A model generated the notes under the pieces. That model was not told the origin of the DNA. It did no database searches and saw only the letters and a list, made by a program, of their open reading frames with translations. DNA of 53,413 nucleotides from Bradyrhizobium manausense (GTDB lineage: Bacteria; Pseudomonadota; Alphaproteobacteria; Rhizobiales; Xanthobacteraceae). A program made the position numbers and the translations under genes. How positions within the stretch are numbered: the first letter of the stretch is position 1; each line of letters starts with the position of its first letter. Location of the stretch: contig NZ_JAFCLG010000030.1 of assembly GCF_018129685.1 (NCBI RefSeq), positions 1-53,413 on the forward strand, given 5' to 3'. Shown here piece by piece: positions 27,693-36,354 of this stretch.

Positions 27693-28670
27693 ATGAACAC
27701 TCAGGTCCTCGCCCTCTCCTTCCTCGCCACCGCCGCCGTCGGCGGCGTCGCCTGGGTCTTCGTCTATCCGTTGCTGTCGGGCGAACGGAAGGCCGAAGGC
27801 CGCCGCGCTTCGATCGCGCGCGCCGATGCGCCCGCGGCCAAGCAGGCCGAGAAGAGCCAGCGCTCGCGCCGCGAGCAGGTCGAGAGCTCGCTCAAGGATC
27901 TCGAGGCGAGGCGGGCGCAGGAAAAAAGCGTTCCGCTCAACATTCGCCTGTCGCAAGCCGGGCTCGACTGGACGACACAGAAATTCTGGATCGTGTCCGG
28001 CGTCGTGGCCGGCGTGTTCTTCTTCGGCGCCCTGTTCGGCGGCGGCGGCCTGCTCGGCGCGGCCGGTCTTGCCTTTGCCGGCGGCTTCGGCCTGCCGCGC
28101 TGGGCGCTCGGCTTCCTGAAGAAGCGGCGCGAGAACCAATTCCTGAAAGCACTGCCCGACGCCGTCGACGTCATTGTCCGCGGCATCAAGGCCGGCCTGC
28201 CGCTGTTCGAATCCATCAAGGTCGTCGCCGCCGACGCGCCTGAGCCGCTGCGCAGCGAGTTCCTGGCCATCATCGAAACACAGGCGATCGGCATGCCGCT
28301 CGGCGAGGCGTGCTCGCGGCTCTACGATCGCATGCCGCTGCCGGAGGCCAATTTCTTCGGCATCGTGGTGTCGATCCAGCAGAAATCGGGCGGCAATCTG
28401 TCCGAGGCGCTGGGCAACCTTTCGAAAGTGCTGCGCGATCGCAAGAAGATGAAGGAAAAGATCCAGGCGATGTCGATGGAGGCCAAGGCCTCGGCCGGCA
28501 TCATCGGCTCACTGCCGCCGATCGTGATGTTCCTCGTCTATCTCTCGACGCCCGGCTACATCTCGCTGCTGTGGACCCATCCCACCGGCCAGCTGATGCT
28601 GGTCGGCTGCGTCGTCTGGATGTCGATCGGCATCCTGGTGATGAAGAAGATGATCAATTTCGATTTCTGA
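27693..28670 (+). CDS. tadB: Inner-membrane platform protein TadB
   Basis: The 325-residue protein has an N-terminal membrane helix, a basic linker (about 30-75), a T2SS-F domain (ALPDAVDVIVRGIKAGLPLFESI, NFFGIVVSIQQKSGGNLSEAL) and C-terminal helices. TadB with TadC forms the membrane platform on CpaF. The frame is open upstream inside cpaF, but the ATG at 27693 directly precedes the hydrophobic N-terminus. Confidence 0.94.
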   Translation: MNTQVLALSFLATAAVGGVAWVFVYPLLSGERKAEGRRASIARADAPAAKQAEKSQRSRREQVESSLKDLEARRAQEKSVPLNIRLSQAGLDWTTQKFWIVSGVVAGVFFFGALFGGGGLLGAAGLAFAGGFGLPRWALGFLKKRRENQFLKALPDAVDVIVRGIKAGLPLFESIKVVAADAPEPLRSEFLAIIETQAIGMPLGEACSRLYDRMPLPEANFFGIVVSIQQKSGGNLSEALGNLSKVLRDRKKMKEKIQAMSMEAKASAGIIGSLPPIVMFLVYLSTPGYISLLWTHPTGQLMLVGCVVWMSIGILVMKKMINFDF

Positions 28671-28679
28671 CGGTGATGC

Positions 28680-29654
28680 ATGGTCGAGTTCCTCGTTACG
28701 AAACTGCATGACGTCCACTTCATGACGATGCTGCTGGCGGCCATCGCCGCCAGCGCCACCGTCTATACGCTGGTCAGTCCGATGTTCGCCGGCGAAGGCC
28801 TCTCCAAGCGCATGAAGGCGGTCGCGAGCGAGCGGGAGCGGATCCGGCAGCGCGAGCGCGATCGCCTCAACAAGAGCGAGAAGGTCTCGCTGCGCCAGAC
28901 GCCGAAGCAGCTCGTCTCCAAGGTCGTCGAGGACTTCAACCTCACCAAATGGCTGGCGCAGGAGGCTGCGCGCGACAAGCTGATCATGGCGGGCTATCGC
29001 GGTCAGGCGCCCTACGTCACGTTCCTGTTCGCCCGCATGGTGGCGCCGCTCGTGCTGTTCGTCGGCTCGATCGTCTACGTGTTCCTGATCGCCCATATGG
29101 ACCGTCCGATGCCGATCAAGATCGGCATCTGCGTCGGCGCCGCCTATCTCGGCCTTCAGGCGCCGATGCTGTTTCTGAAGAACGCGATCTCCAAGCGCCA
29201 GCTCTCGATCAAGCGCGCCTTTCCCGATGCGCTCGACCTGCTGCTGATCTGTATCGAATCCGGCATGTCGGTGGAAATGGCGTTCCGCAAGGTCGCCACC
29301 GAAATCGTCGGCCAGTCGATCGCGCTGTCGGAGGAGTTCACGCTGACCACCGCCGAACTGTCCTATCTGCAGGACCGCAAGGTGGCGTACGAGAACCTCG
29401 CCAGGCGCACCGGCCTCGAAGGCGTCAAATCGGTCTGTCTGGCGCTGCAGCAGGCCGAACGCTATGGCACCCCGCTCGGCCAATCCCTGCGCGTCATGGC
29501 ACAGGAAAACCGCGACATGCGCATGAACGAGGCCGAGAAGAAAGCCGCCGCGCTGCCGCCGAAGCTGACGGTGCCGATGATCCTGTTCTTCCTGCCGGTG
29601 CTGTTCGTCGTGATTCTCGGGCCGACCGGCATCAAGATCTCCGAGCTGCATTGA
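28680..29654 (+). CDS. tadC: Inner-membrane platform protein TadC
   Basis: The 324-residue protein parallels TadB: an N-terminal helix, a highly charged linker (ASERERIRQRERDRLNKSEK), membrane helices, and a T2SS-F domain (FPDALDLLLICIESGMSVEMAF, LQQAERYGTPLGQSLRVMAQE). It ends with a hydrophobic segment. It starts nine bases after tadB and is the last plus-strand gene of the operon. Confidence 0.94.
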   Translation: MVEFLVTKLHDVHFMTMLLAAIAASATVYTLVSPMFAGEGLSKRMKAVASERERIRQRERDRLNKSEKVSLRQTPKQLVSKVVEDFNLTKWLAQEAARDKLIMAGYRGQAPYVTFLFARMVAPLVLFVGSIVYVFLIAHMDRPMPIKIGICVGAAYLGLQAPMLFLKNAISKRQLSIKRAFPDALDLLLICIESGMSVEMAFRKVATEIVGQSIALSEEFTLTTAELSYLQDRKVAYENLARRTGLEGVKSVCLALQQAERYGTPLGQSLRVMAQENRDMRMNEAEKKAAALPPKLTVPMILFFLPVLFVVILGPTGIKISELH

Positions 29655-29817
29655 CGCGAGGCGGGATCAGGCCTGCCTCGATCCACCCCCGCGACAAAAA
29701 CCGCGAAAAACAACCCCATGCACAGTAGCCGGAAGTGGCCGGCTCGCTGCGATGTGGAACGTCGAAACCATCTGAAGCACCAGCGGAAATCCGCGCCGCG
29801 GCGCAAGCGGCCGGCGA

Positions 29818-30630
29818 TCAGCCCGATTGGCTGAGGGAAGCGACCGGCGTGCGCTTCGGTCCGCCGCGCGGGGCGACATTGCGGTTCAGCATATCCTTCA
29901 GATACGCGACATTGGCCGCGGCCTGGTCGGGCGGAAGGTCCGCCTTCACGATGGTCTCGGCTTCGGCGAAGCGGCCCTGGAGACCGACCACCAACGCGAG
30001 ATTCTGCCGCACGCGGGCGCTCGCATGCGGCGAAGCGTAAGCCTGCCGCAGCACTTCCTCGGCCTTCGGCAGCTCCTTCGTGAGCATGTAGGACAGGCCG
30101 AGATTTGACAGCACGCCGGGATCGCCGGGCGCAATCTTCAGCGCACTCGCATAATAGCTGCGCGCCTCTTCGTGGCGGCCCATCTGGTCGAGCGCGGTGC
30201 CCTGCACCGAGAGCAGGCGCCAGTCCGGATTGTCGGGCGAATGCGCCTTGGACAGCACGTCGAACGCCTGCTGGAAATTACCGACGTCGGCGAGCGCGCG
30301 GCCATATTGGGCCAGCAGCTGCCTGTTGCCGGGATTGGCGATGGTCGCCTGTTCGAGCACGGCGGCGGCCTGGGAATGCTGGCCGTTGGCGCGCAAGGCC
30401 TGGCCATAGGCCAGCGCCGCGTCGGCATCCTTCGGATTGGCACGATAGCGCTCGCCATAGACTTCGGCCGCGCGTGCCGGGTCGGCCGGCGCGGCTTCTG
30501 CCTTGGACCCGATCGAGCCGGTCACGTCGGAGAATCTAGGCCCCGCCGCGCAGCCGCCGAGGCTCGCGGCCACCAGCACGATCAGCGAGGCGGAGGCGAG
30601 AAGCCGGACAGGACGAAACCGTTGACGCAT
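29818..30630 (-). CDS. TPR lipoprotein of the pilus locus (TadD-like)
   Basis: The 270-residue protein has a lipoprotein signal with lipobox SLGGC (Cys27) and then four to five tetratricopeptide repeats (for example ALAYGQALRANGQHSQAAAVL and GVLSNLGLSYMLTKELPKAEE). TadD proteins of Tad systems have this build and act as pilotins or assembly factors in the envelope. It is convergent with tadC across 163 bases that contain no gene. Confidence 0.85.
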   Translation of the reverse strand: MRQRFRPVRLLASASLIVLVAASLGGCAAGPRFSDVTGSIGSKAEAAPADPARAAEVYGERYRANPKDADAALAYGQALRANGQHSQAAAVLEQATIANPGNRQLLAQYGRALADVGNFQQAFDVLSKAHSPDNPDWRLLSVQGTALDQMGRHEEARSYYASALKIAPGDPGVLSNLGLSYMLTKELPKAEEVLRQAYASPHASARVRQNLALVVGLQGRFAEAETIVKADLPPDQAAANVAYLKDMLNRNVAPRGGPKRTPVASLSQSG

Positions 30631-30719
30631 GACGCTTTGACTCTCGAGCCTGATGATCGAGCCGAACGCGCCAGCAATAGACTGTTAACCCTAATGGCCG
30701 GTTAACACGGCAGGCCACC

Positions 30720-32231
30720 TCACACCGGCGGCAAGTCCTGCGGCAAGTCCCGCGGCAGTGCGCCGCCGAGGCCGAGTTCGAGACCCAGCAGCTCCACCTG
30801 ATCATTCAGGTCCCGCAGCAATCGCAGCCGCCTCTGCGCCCTGCCTTCGACATCGGCAGCGTCGCGCGGCGGCGTCGGCCATCGATGTTCGAGGTCGTCA
30901 CGCCTGATCAGGCTGCCGCCGCGGAGTTCGTCGAGCGTCATGCGGTCGATGCCGAGCATCTCGGCGGATTGTTCGATCAGCCGGCGAAGCAGGCCGGCGA
31001 CTGCGGCCAGCACCGCAACGTCGCGCTTCGGCGCCGACCTTGCGAACTTGCCCTCGATATCGGCCCAGGCATGCGAGGTGACGAGATAGATGTAGAGATC
31101 GTCCGCCCAGCTCTGCCCGCCGTCGTGATAGAAGGCGCGGCGCGACAGCAGCCGGCTTGCAATGCGCAGGACCTGATCCCGCTTCAGCGATGTGGACGAG
31201 GCAATCTCGATCGCCACCTGGATGGCGGGATCGCGGGACAGGTCCCGCCCCGCCGGAATCCTGACGAGGCCATCCGGCAGATTCGAATCGAGCGTTCTGA
31301 AATCGCCGTGGTTGCGCAGCCGCGAATAGCGGGCGATCGTGAACCTATGGCCCGATGGCCCGGCCTCGGATGACGGGCCGAAATGGATGATGTTGAAGCC
31401 GGCATCATCGCCGCCCTGCCCGGTCGAGGACGGACAGCACAGCACATGGACCGTGTGCCAGAAATCTTCGCCTCCGCTCCGGGTTGCGCGCGGGTTGGGG
31501 ATCGAATAGCCGCACAGTCCCTCGACATGCCGGTGGCCGTGCAGCACCAGACTGACATTGAGCGAGGTGGCCGCTTCGAGGAAGGTCGCGGGTGCGGCGA
31601 GATACATCAGAGGCTCGTCGGGCACGCCGAGAAACCGCTTACCCTCGCCGGTGGCCTGCGGCAGCGGATGATGGTGAAGCGCAAGAACGCGCACCAGATT
31701 TTCCGCGGGCTCGGAATAGTGGGCGCGCCCGGCCGAGCCCATGCTGCCCGCGAGTTCGACGCTCAATCGCGCCGAATGACCGACCGTTGCCTGGTAGGTC
31801 CGCGCGTCGATGTCGCCGCTGGCGAGCGTCAGGCTTGCCCTGTTGGAGTCGAGCAGCACCAGATCAAGGCCGGCCTGACGATAATAAACGCTCTTCGAGG
31901 TGCGCGGCAGATGCAGATAGTCGTAGGCATCGTGCCGGCCGCCGCGCTGGCTCGGACGCCTGACATCGTGATTGCCGGCGACCGCCTGGATGTCGGTGAA
32001 CAATCCGGTCCGACGGAAGGACGCGATCGCCGCGAGCGCTTCGTCAAGGGCCTGCGGCGTCGGGTCGTTCACGAGGTCACCCGTGATCAGAAGAATCCGG
32101 TCGGGCACATCCGCAAAGCCCGCCATCCGCTCGCGCAAGGCACCGGCAAGAGCCTCGATCGTCGCAAGCAGCCGTCCTGACCCGTCCAGGTGCAGGTCGG
32201 ATATGTGCGCAATGACAAACGATCTATCCAT
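30720..32231 (-). CDS. Calcineurin-like metallophosphoesterase with extra C-terminal domain
   Basis: The 503-residue protein has the full metal-binding set of the class III/CpdA-like phosphoesterase family: DLHLD (Asp12, His14), TGDLVND (51-52), GNHD (86-89), ALHHHP (186-188) and HGHRH (231-235). The catalytic domain ends near residue 290. The remaining about 210 residues include a linker and a helical region with many charged residues, which I do not recognise. The ATG at 32231 directly precedes the domain; upstream in-frame sequence is low-quality. The substrate is unknown (cyclic nucleotide, phosphodiester or nucleic acid are possible). No operon partner is obvious. Confidence 0.85.
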   Translation of the reverse strand: MDRSFVIAHISDLHLDGSGRLLATIEALAGALRERMAGFADVPDRILLITGDLVNDPTPQALDEALAAIASFRRTGLFTDIQAVAGNHDVRRPSQRGGRHDAYDYLHLPRTSKSVYYRQAGLDLVLLDSNRASLTLASGDIDARTYQATVGHSARLSVELAGSMGSAGRAHYSEPAENLVRVLALHHHPLPQATGEGKRFLGVPDEPLMYLAAPATFLEAATSLNVSLVLHGHRHVEGLCGYSIPNPRATRSGGEDFWHTVHVLCCPSSTGQGGDDAGFNIIHFGPSSEAGPSGHRFTIARYSRLRNHGDFRTLDSNLPDGLVRIPAGRDLSRDPAIQVAIEIASSTSLKRDQVLRIASRLLSRRAFYHDGGQSWADDLYIYLVTSHAWADIEGKFARSAPKRDVAVLAAVAGLLRRLIEQSAEMLGIDRMTLDELRGGSLIRRDDLEHRWPTPPRDAADVEGRAQRRLRLLRDLNDQVELLGLELGLGGALPRDLPQDLPPV

Positions 32232-32490
32232 ACTGCGCCGCTCAATGCGAATGCCGCGTCGCCCAAACGAGTGATAAAAATGTCTGCGTCGAGGAATCGG
32301 TCCGGAACCAATCCGGATGGGCATCGGAGATTGAGCCGCTTTGCGCCCGATACGTGCAGAGGCGCGCAGCACAACCTGAAAATATCCGTCAATAATGCCA
32401 CAACCGAAACGCTAGTAAAGCCCCGTATGCGTGAACGGCCGTTCTCGGCGGGGATACGCGCACGAACCACAAGGGGGTCTGCCGGCCCGG

Positions 32491-32694
32491 TCAATACTCG
32501 ATGGCGAGGCGCTTGCGAATTTCATCGATGCGCTTGTCGAGCGCATCGAAGCGCGCGTGAACCGAACGGTCGTGAAGATAGAAGACGTAGCCGCCGGCGA
32601 GGAACGCGAAGACCCAGTGGTGATGCTCGACATAGCCAAAGGCCGCCTCGATGGCCTGGCCGATGAATGTGATCCCGCTCCAAACAAATTCCAT
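32491..32694 (-). CDS. Small single-span membrane protein
   Basis: The 67-residue protein has a hydrophobic N-terminal half (VWSGITFIGQAIEAAFGYVE then HHHWVFAFLAGGYVFYL) and a charged C-terminal helix (RFDALDKRIDEIRKRL) that looks coiled-coil. GGGAGGA lies six to eight bases before the ATG at 32694, a strong start. No family recognised. Its neighbour on the same strand is the metallophosphoesterase, 259 bases downstream. Confidence 0.7.
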   Translation of the reverse strand: MEFVWSGITFIGQAIEAAFGYVEHHHWVFAFLAGGYVFYLHDRSVHARFDALDKRIDEIRKRLAIEY

Positions 32695-32831
32695 CGCAAT
32701 TCCTCCCGGCACGCATCGTCTCCGGTTGCCGGCGTTCTCTGCGCATCGGGCAACCGCTGCCGGAACCTAGCATGGCTGCTTCCCTGCGAGTAGCAGCCTG
32801 GGTTTTTTGAGCGACCCGCGCGCACGCCTTG

Positions 32832-32959
32832 TCCTTCGATACGACCGCTTCCGCGGTCTCCTCAGGATGAGGCTGAATGGCCTCTGCGCTCGCTCGAACT
32901 GCTGCCACGCGCGCCACCCTCATCCTGAGGGCCCGCCGAAGGCGGGCGTCTCGAAGGAT
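32832..32959. repeat. Imperfect 128-bp palindrome, containing smaller stems
   Basis: The two halves are roughly 80 percent complementary over about 42 bases (arm cores TCCTTCGA and CTCAGGATGAGG, each also present inverted on the far side). Each arm carries its own small stem (CCGCTTCCGCGG; GCCCGCCGAAGGCGGGC). It occupies the centre of the 375-base gap between the 67-residue ORF and the aminopeptidase gene; nothing else is seen in that gap. It belongs to a different sequence family from the other palindromes in the window. Confidence 0.8.
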
Positions 32960-33088
32960 GCGTCACAGGGATCCGTCCCCAATTGCGATCACTCTGCGGC
33001 TCGCTGAACGGTGACCGCAAAGCCGATTGCGGCCACGGCAAAACTCTGCGAAGTCTCCTCCATCCGAATGACCTTCGCGGACTTGCCA

Positions 33089-34462
33089 ATGCCTTCCGTC
33101 TTCGAGACGTCCACGACCGCCATCCCGATCACCTTCGTCACCAAATCGAGCTGGGAGGCCGTGCGCGAGGCACTGCCGCCGGCGCAACGCCAGTTCGCCG
33201 TGGCCAGCGCCTTCACCGCCAAGCCGGGCGGCTATCTCGCGCTGCCCGCGCCTGACGGCGCGATCGCGCAAGTGCTGTTCGGCCTCGACGACGACGGCGC
33301 CAGATCGCGCGATCCGTTCCGGCCGGGCGCCCTGCCCGGCCTGCTGCCGCCGGGCACCTATCGCTTTGCCAATGCACCGCAGGATACACGGCTGGCGGCG
33401 CTGGCCTTCGCGTTGGGGTGCTATCGCTTCGACCGCTACCGCAAGGCCGACAGGCCCAACGTCCGACTGGTGCCTCCTGAAGGCGTCGACGCCGCCGAGA
33501 TCGAACGCATGGCTGACGCCGCGATGCTGGCGCGCGATCTCATCAACACGCCGTCCAACGACATGGGGCCCGGGGAACTGGCCGCCGCCGCACAGGACCT
33601 CGCGGCCGAATTCGGCGCGAGCTACGCCTGCACCATCGGCGAAGAGCTGGAAAAGAACTTTCCGCTGATCCACGCCGTCGGCATGGCCTCGGATCGCGCG
33701 CCACGGCTGATCGACATCGGCTGGGGCGACCTCGCCCATCCCAAGGTGACGCTGGTCGGCAAGGGCGTCTGCTTCGACACCGGCGGACTCGACCTGAAGC
33801 CGTCGAGCGGCATGCTGATCATGAAAAAGGACATGGGGGGCGCGGCCAACGTGCTGGCGCTGGCGCGCATGGTGATGGATGCGAAGCTGAAAGTCCGGCT
33901 GCGCGTGCTGATTCCAGCGGTGGAGAATGCGGTCGCCGGCAACGCCTTCCGCCCCCTCGACATCTTCACCTCCCGCAAGGGCATCACGGTCGAGATCGGC
34001 AACACCGACGCGGAGGGCCGGCTGGTCCTTGCCGACGCGCTGGCACTGGCCGACGAGGAAAAGCCCGACCTGCTGATTGATTTGGGCACACTGACCGGCG
34101 CCGCACGCGTCGCGCTGGGGCCGGATTTACCTCCCTTTTACACCAATGATGAGACCCTTGCCGCCGACGTCGCGCGCTGCGCGGTGACGGAGAACGATCC
34201 CTTGTGGCGCATGCCGCTGTGGCCGCCTTACGATAGTTGGCTGGACTCCAAGACGGCCACCATCACCAACGCGCCATCAGGCGGCTTCGCCGGCTCGATC
34301 ACCTGCGCCCTGTTCCTGCAACGCTTCGTCGAACAGGCCAGGAGCTGGCTTCACGTGGATATTTACGGCTGGACCCCGTCGGCCAAGCCGGCGCGACCCG
34401 AGGGCGGCGAGTGCCAGGCCGCCCGCGCCATCTACAAGGTGCTGAGCCAGCGCTATGCATGA
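33089..34462 (+). CDS. Leucyl aminopeptidase (M17 family)
   Basis: M17 enzymes are hexameric dizinc exopeptidases. The 457-residue protein keeps the catalytic and metal-binding motifs: VGKGVCFDTGG (Lys225, Asp230), MKKDMGG (Asp248) and NTDAEGR (305-311, with the catalytic Arg). The N-terminal domain is shorter and divergent, as usual. The start is placed at the ATG at 33089; ATG at 33068 and an upstream start at 33011 are possible. It overlaps the next gene by eight bases, and the pairing of an M17 peptidase with an NlpC/P60 hydrolase suggests a role in peptide turnover from cell wall. Confidence 0.93.
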   Translation: MPSVFETSTTAIPITFVTKSSWEAVREALPPAQRQFAVASAFTAKPGGYLALPAPDGAIAQVLFGLDDDGARSRDPFRPGALPGLLPPGTYRFANAPQDTRLAALAFALGCYRFDRYRKADRPNVRLVPPEGVDAAEIERMADAAMLARDLINTPSNDMGPGELAAAAQDLAAEFGASYACTIGEELEKNFPLIHAVGMASDRAPRLIDIGWGDLAHPKVTLVGKGVCFDTGGLDLKPSSGMLIMKKDMGGAANVLALARMVMDAKLKVRLRVLIPAVENAVAGNAFRPLDIFTSRKGITVEIGNTDAEGRLVLADALALADEEKPDLLIDLGTLTGAARVALGPDLPPFYTNDETLAADVARCAVTENDPLWRMPLWPPYDSWLDSKTATITNAPSGGFAGSITCALFLQRFVEQARSWLHVDIYGWTPSAKPARPEGGECQAARAIYKVLSQRYA

Positions 34463-35309
34463 TCCCCAATACGATCCAAGGCTGACACCGGCGCGCGGCG
34501 ACCTCGCCGCGAAATATCTCGAAGGCAAGGTGCAAGCGGATCGCTTCGTCGCGGGTGAGGAATTCGAGGTGATCGCGCCAATCGCACCGGTCCGCGAGCA
34601 ACCGTCATCGAACGCGATGCAGATGACGGAAGCGCTGCGCGGCGAGCGCGTCACCGTCTACGATCGCAACGGCGAGGGCTGGGCCTGGGGTCAGCTCGGG
34701 AGCGACGGCTATGTCGGCTGGCTGCCCGACGCTGCGTTGATGAAGCCGTCGGCCGCGCCGACGCACAGGGTCGGCGCATTGCGCACGCTCGCCTTCACGG
34801 GGCCCTCGATCAAGCTGCCGCACCCCGACACGCTGGTGCTCGGATCGAAGCTCACAATCACGCGCGAGGACGGCAGTTTCGCCATCACGCGTGAGGGCAC
34901 GTTCGTGCCGAAGACGCATCTCGTGCCGCTCGACCATCGCGAGCCAGATTTCGTCGCGGTCGCCGAGCGATTCGTCGGCACGCCCTATCTATGGGGCGGC
35001 AAGAGCAGCCTTGGTATCGACTGCTCGGGCCTCGTCCAGGTCTCGCTGACGTCGTCAGGCACCGGCTGTCCGCGCGACAGTGACATGCAGCAGGCCGGCC
35101 TCGGCCGCGCGCTCGAGCCGCATGAGCGGAACAGCTTGCTGCGCGGTGATCTGATCTTCTGGAGAGGCCACGTCGCCATCGTGCGCGACGGCAGCACCAT
35201 GGTTCACACCAACGCGCATCACATGGCGACCGTGGTCGAGCCGATCGAGCCGGCGATCGCACGGATCAAGGCGGCCGGCAGCGAGGTCGTCGCGATCAAG
35301 CGGTTGTAG
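34455..35309 (+). CDS. NlpC/P60 cell-wall peptidase with SH3 domains
   Basis: The 284-residue protein has bacterial SH3-like domains at about 35-155 (APVREQPSSNAMQ, GWAWGQLGSDGYVGWLP) and a C-terminal NlpC/P60 domain with the Cys190-His239-His251 triad (GIDCSGLV, GHVAIV, HTNAHH). Such enzymes cut peptidoglycan stem peptides, as in the dipeptidyl-peptidase VI group. There is no signal peptide, so it may act on recycled muropeptides in the cytosol, in line with its overlap with the aminopeptidase gene. A decayed copy of its 3' end lies at 39738-39839. Confidence 0.92.
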   Translation: MHDPQYDPRLTPARGDLAAKYLEGKVQADRFVAGEEFEVIAPIAPVREQPSSNAMQMTEALRGERVTVYDRNGEGWAWGQLGSDGYVGWLPDAALMKPSAAPTHRVGALRTLAFTGPSIKLPHPDTLVLGSKLTITREDGSFAITREGTFVPKTHLVPLDHREPDFVAVAERFVGTPYLWGGKSSLGIDCSGLVQVSLTSSGTGCPRDSDMQQAGLGRALEPHERNSLLRGDLIFWRGHVAIVRDGSTMVHTNAHHMATVVEPIEPAIARIKAAGSEVVAIKRL

Positions 35310-35434
35310 CGTGCATCTTCGAAAATGCGTCGCGTCTGCTTTACGCTCGGAAGGCGCATCTGAGCGGTCGTGGTTCCATGTCTGCGTCGGACGCAACAGC
35401 GGACCAGCCTGATGGTTGGTGCAAGCCTCTTCCG

Positions 35435-36241
35435 CTATTGCATTGGCACAGTACCTTTGACCGCCCAAGCCACACTCGCAAAGCTGCGTGGGCCATCCGG
35501 TTGACCGCACAGATAGGCTTGACGAACACTAGCCTTCACTTGTTCTGGGATGCCGTTTGGCAGTGTCGATAAGAATGCAGCCAATGTGCCTTGGCCATTG
35601 ATAAGTGGCAGCCAGTAATCATCGAACTCCGCGAATTCCATTCGGATGGTTAGCATCGCTTCGGTAACGTGTTGGAGGCCAGCACCAGCAAATGCGTCCA
35701 TCATCTCGCCGGGGAATGTCATCGGCCTGACCAAAGCAGCGCAACGCCGAGCCACCGCGCTTGGCTCGATTGCGGCAATAGTATCCCAGAAAATGCGCTG
35801 GCTGGGCATCCCGCCAAAAGTGTCCCAGACCGTGGCAGCGACGACACCACCCGGCCGTACCACGCGAAACATCTCAGCTACCGCCTTACGAGGGTCAGAC
35901 ACAAAATGCAGGACCAGCATAGACAGAGCGCGATCAAATTGGTTTTCACCAAAAGGTAATGCACAAGCATCGCCGAGCCTTGCGGTTATCCGAGGGTCGG
36001 AGCTCCGCTGCCTCAGCGCCTCAACAAATTGCTCTTCGTAATCGATGGCCTCGATGGTTGAGATATTTGCTCGATCCGGGATCAAGAACGTCAAACTGCC
36101 GGTCCCGCAGCCAACATCTATAATGCGTTCTCCGTCCGCGGCGCCAGCGAACTCTAAAAACACTGGGGCCAGACGCTTGCTCCATCTCCCCATGAATTGG
36201 TCGTATCCTTCAGCGCCTTTTGAAATAAAGTTGGAAGACAT
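35435..36241 (-). CDS. Class I SAM-dependent methyltransferase
   Basis: The 268-residue protein has motif I IIDVGCGTGSLTF (about 40-52), the acidic motif II (IEAIDYEE), GDACALPFGENQFD and the post-motif FRVVRPGGVVAATVWD, all typical of Methyltransf_11. The start is the ATG at 36241 with GAGG upstream. The substrate is unknown. Codon use and AT content are higher than in neighbours, which hints at a more recent arrival. It lies immediately after a truncated signal-peptide remnant. Confidence 0.88.
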   Translation of the reverse strand: MSSNFISKGAEGYDQFMGRWSKRLAPVFLEFAGAADGERIIDVGCGTGSLTFLIPDRANISTIEAIDYEEQFVEALRQRSSDPRITARLGDACALPFGENQFDRALSMLVLHFVSDPRKAVAEMFRVVRPGGVVAATVWDTFGGMPSQRIFWDTIAAIEPSAVARRCAALVRPMTFPGEMMDAFAGAGLQHVTEAMLTIRMEFAEFDDYWLPLINGQGTLAAFLSTLPNGIPEQVKASVRQAYLCGQPDGPRSFASVAWAVKGTVPMQ

Positions 36242-36246
36242 ATTTA

Positions 36247-36335
36247 CCTCGGAATGCCCGTTCCGTTCTGAGCGTAGACTGCGAGTGGCATGGCGATAGC
36301 GGCGCTTACAACGGTGATGAACTCGCGCCGCTTCA
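36247..36335 (-). pseudogene. Remnant of a Bradyrhizobium-type substrate-binding protein start
   Basis: From the ATG at 36335 the reading is MKRREFITVVSA, the hallmark opening of a large family of Bradyrhizobium ABC substrate-binding lipoprotein-like proteins. A one-base deletion near codon 12 shifts the frame; restoring it gives a signal-like AIAMPLAVYAQ, after which homology ends at the methyltransferase leader. Only about 30 codons remain, so this is a broken gene start. The family assignment is from recall. Confidence 0.55.
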
Positions 36336-36354
36336 TGAATCATGCGCCTACGAA

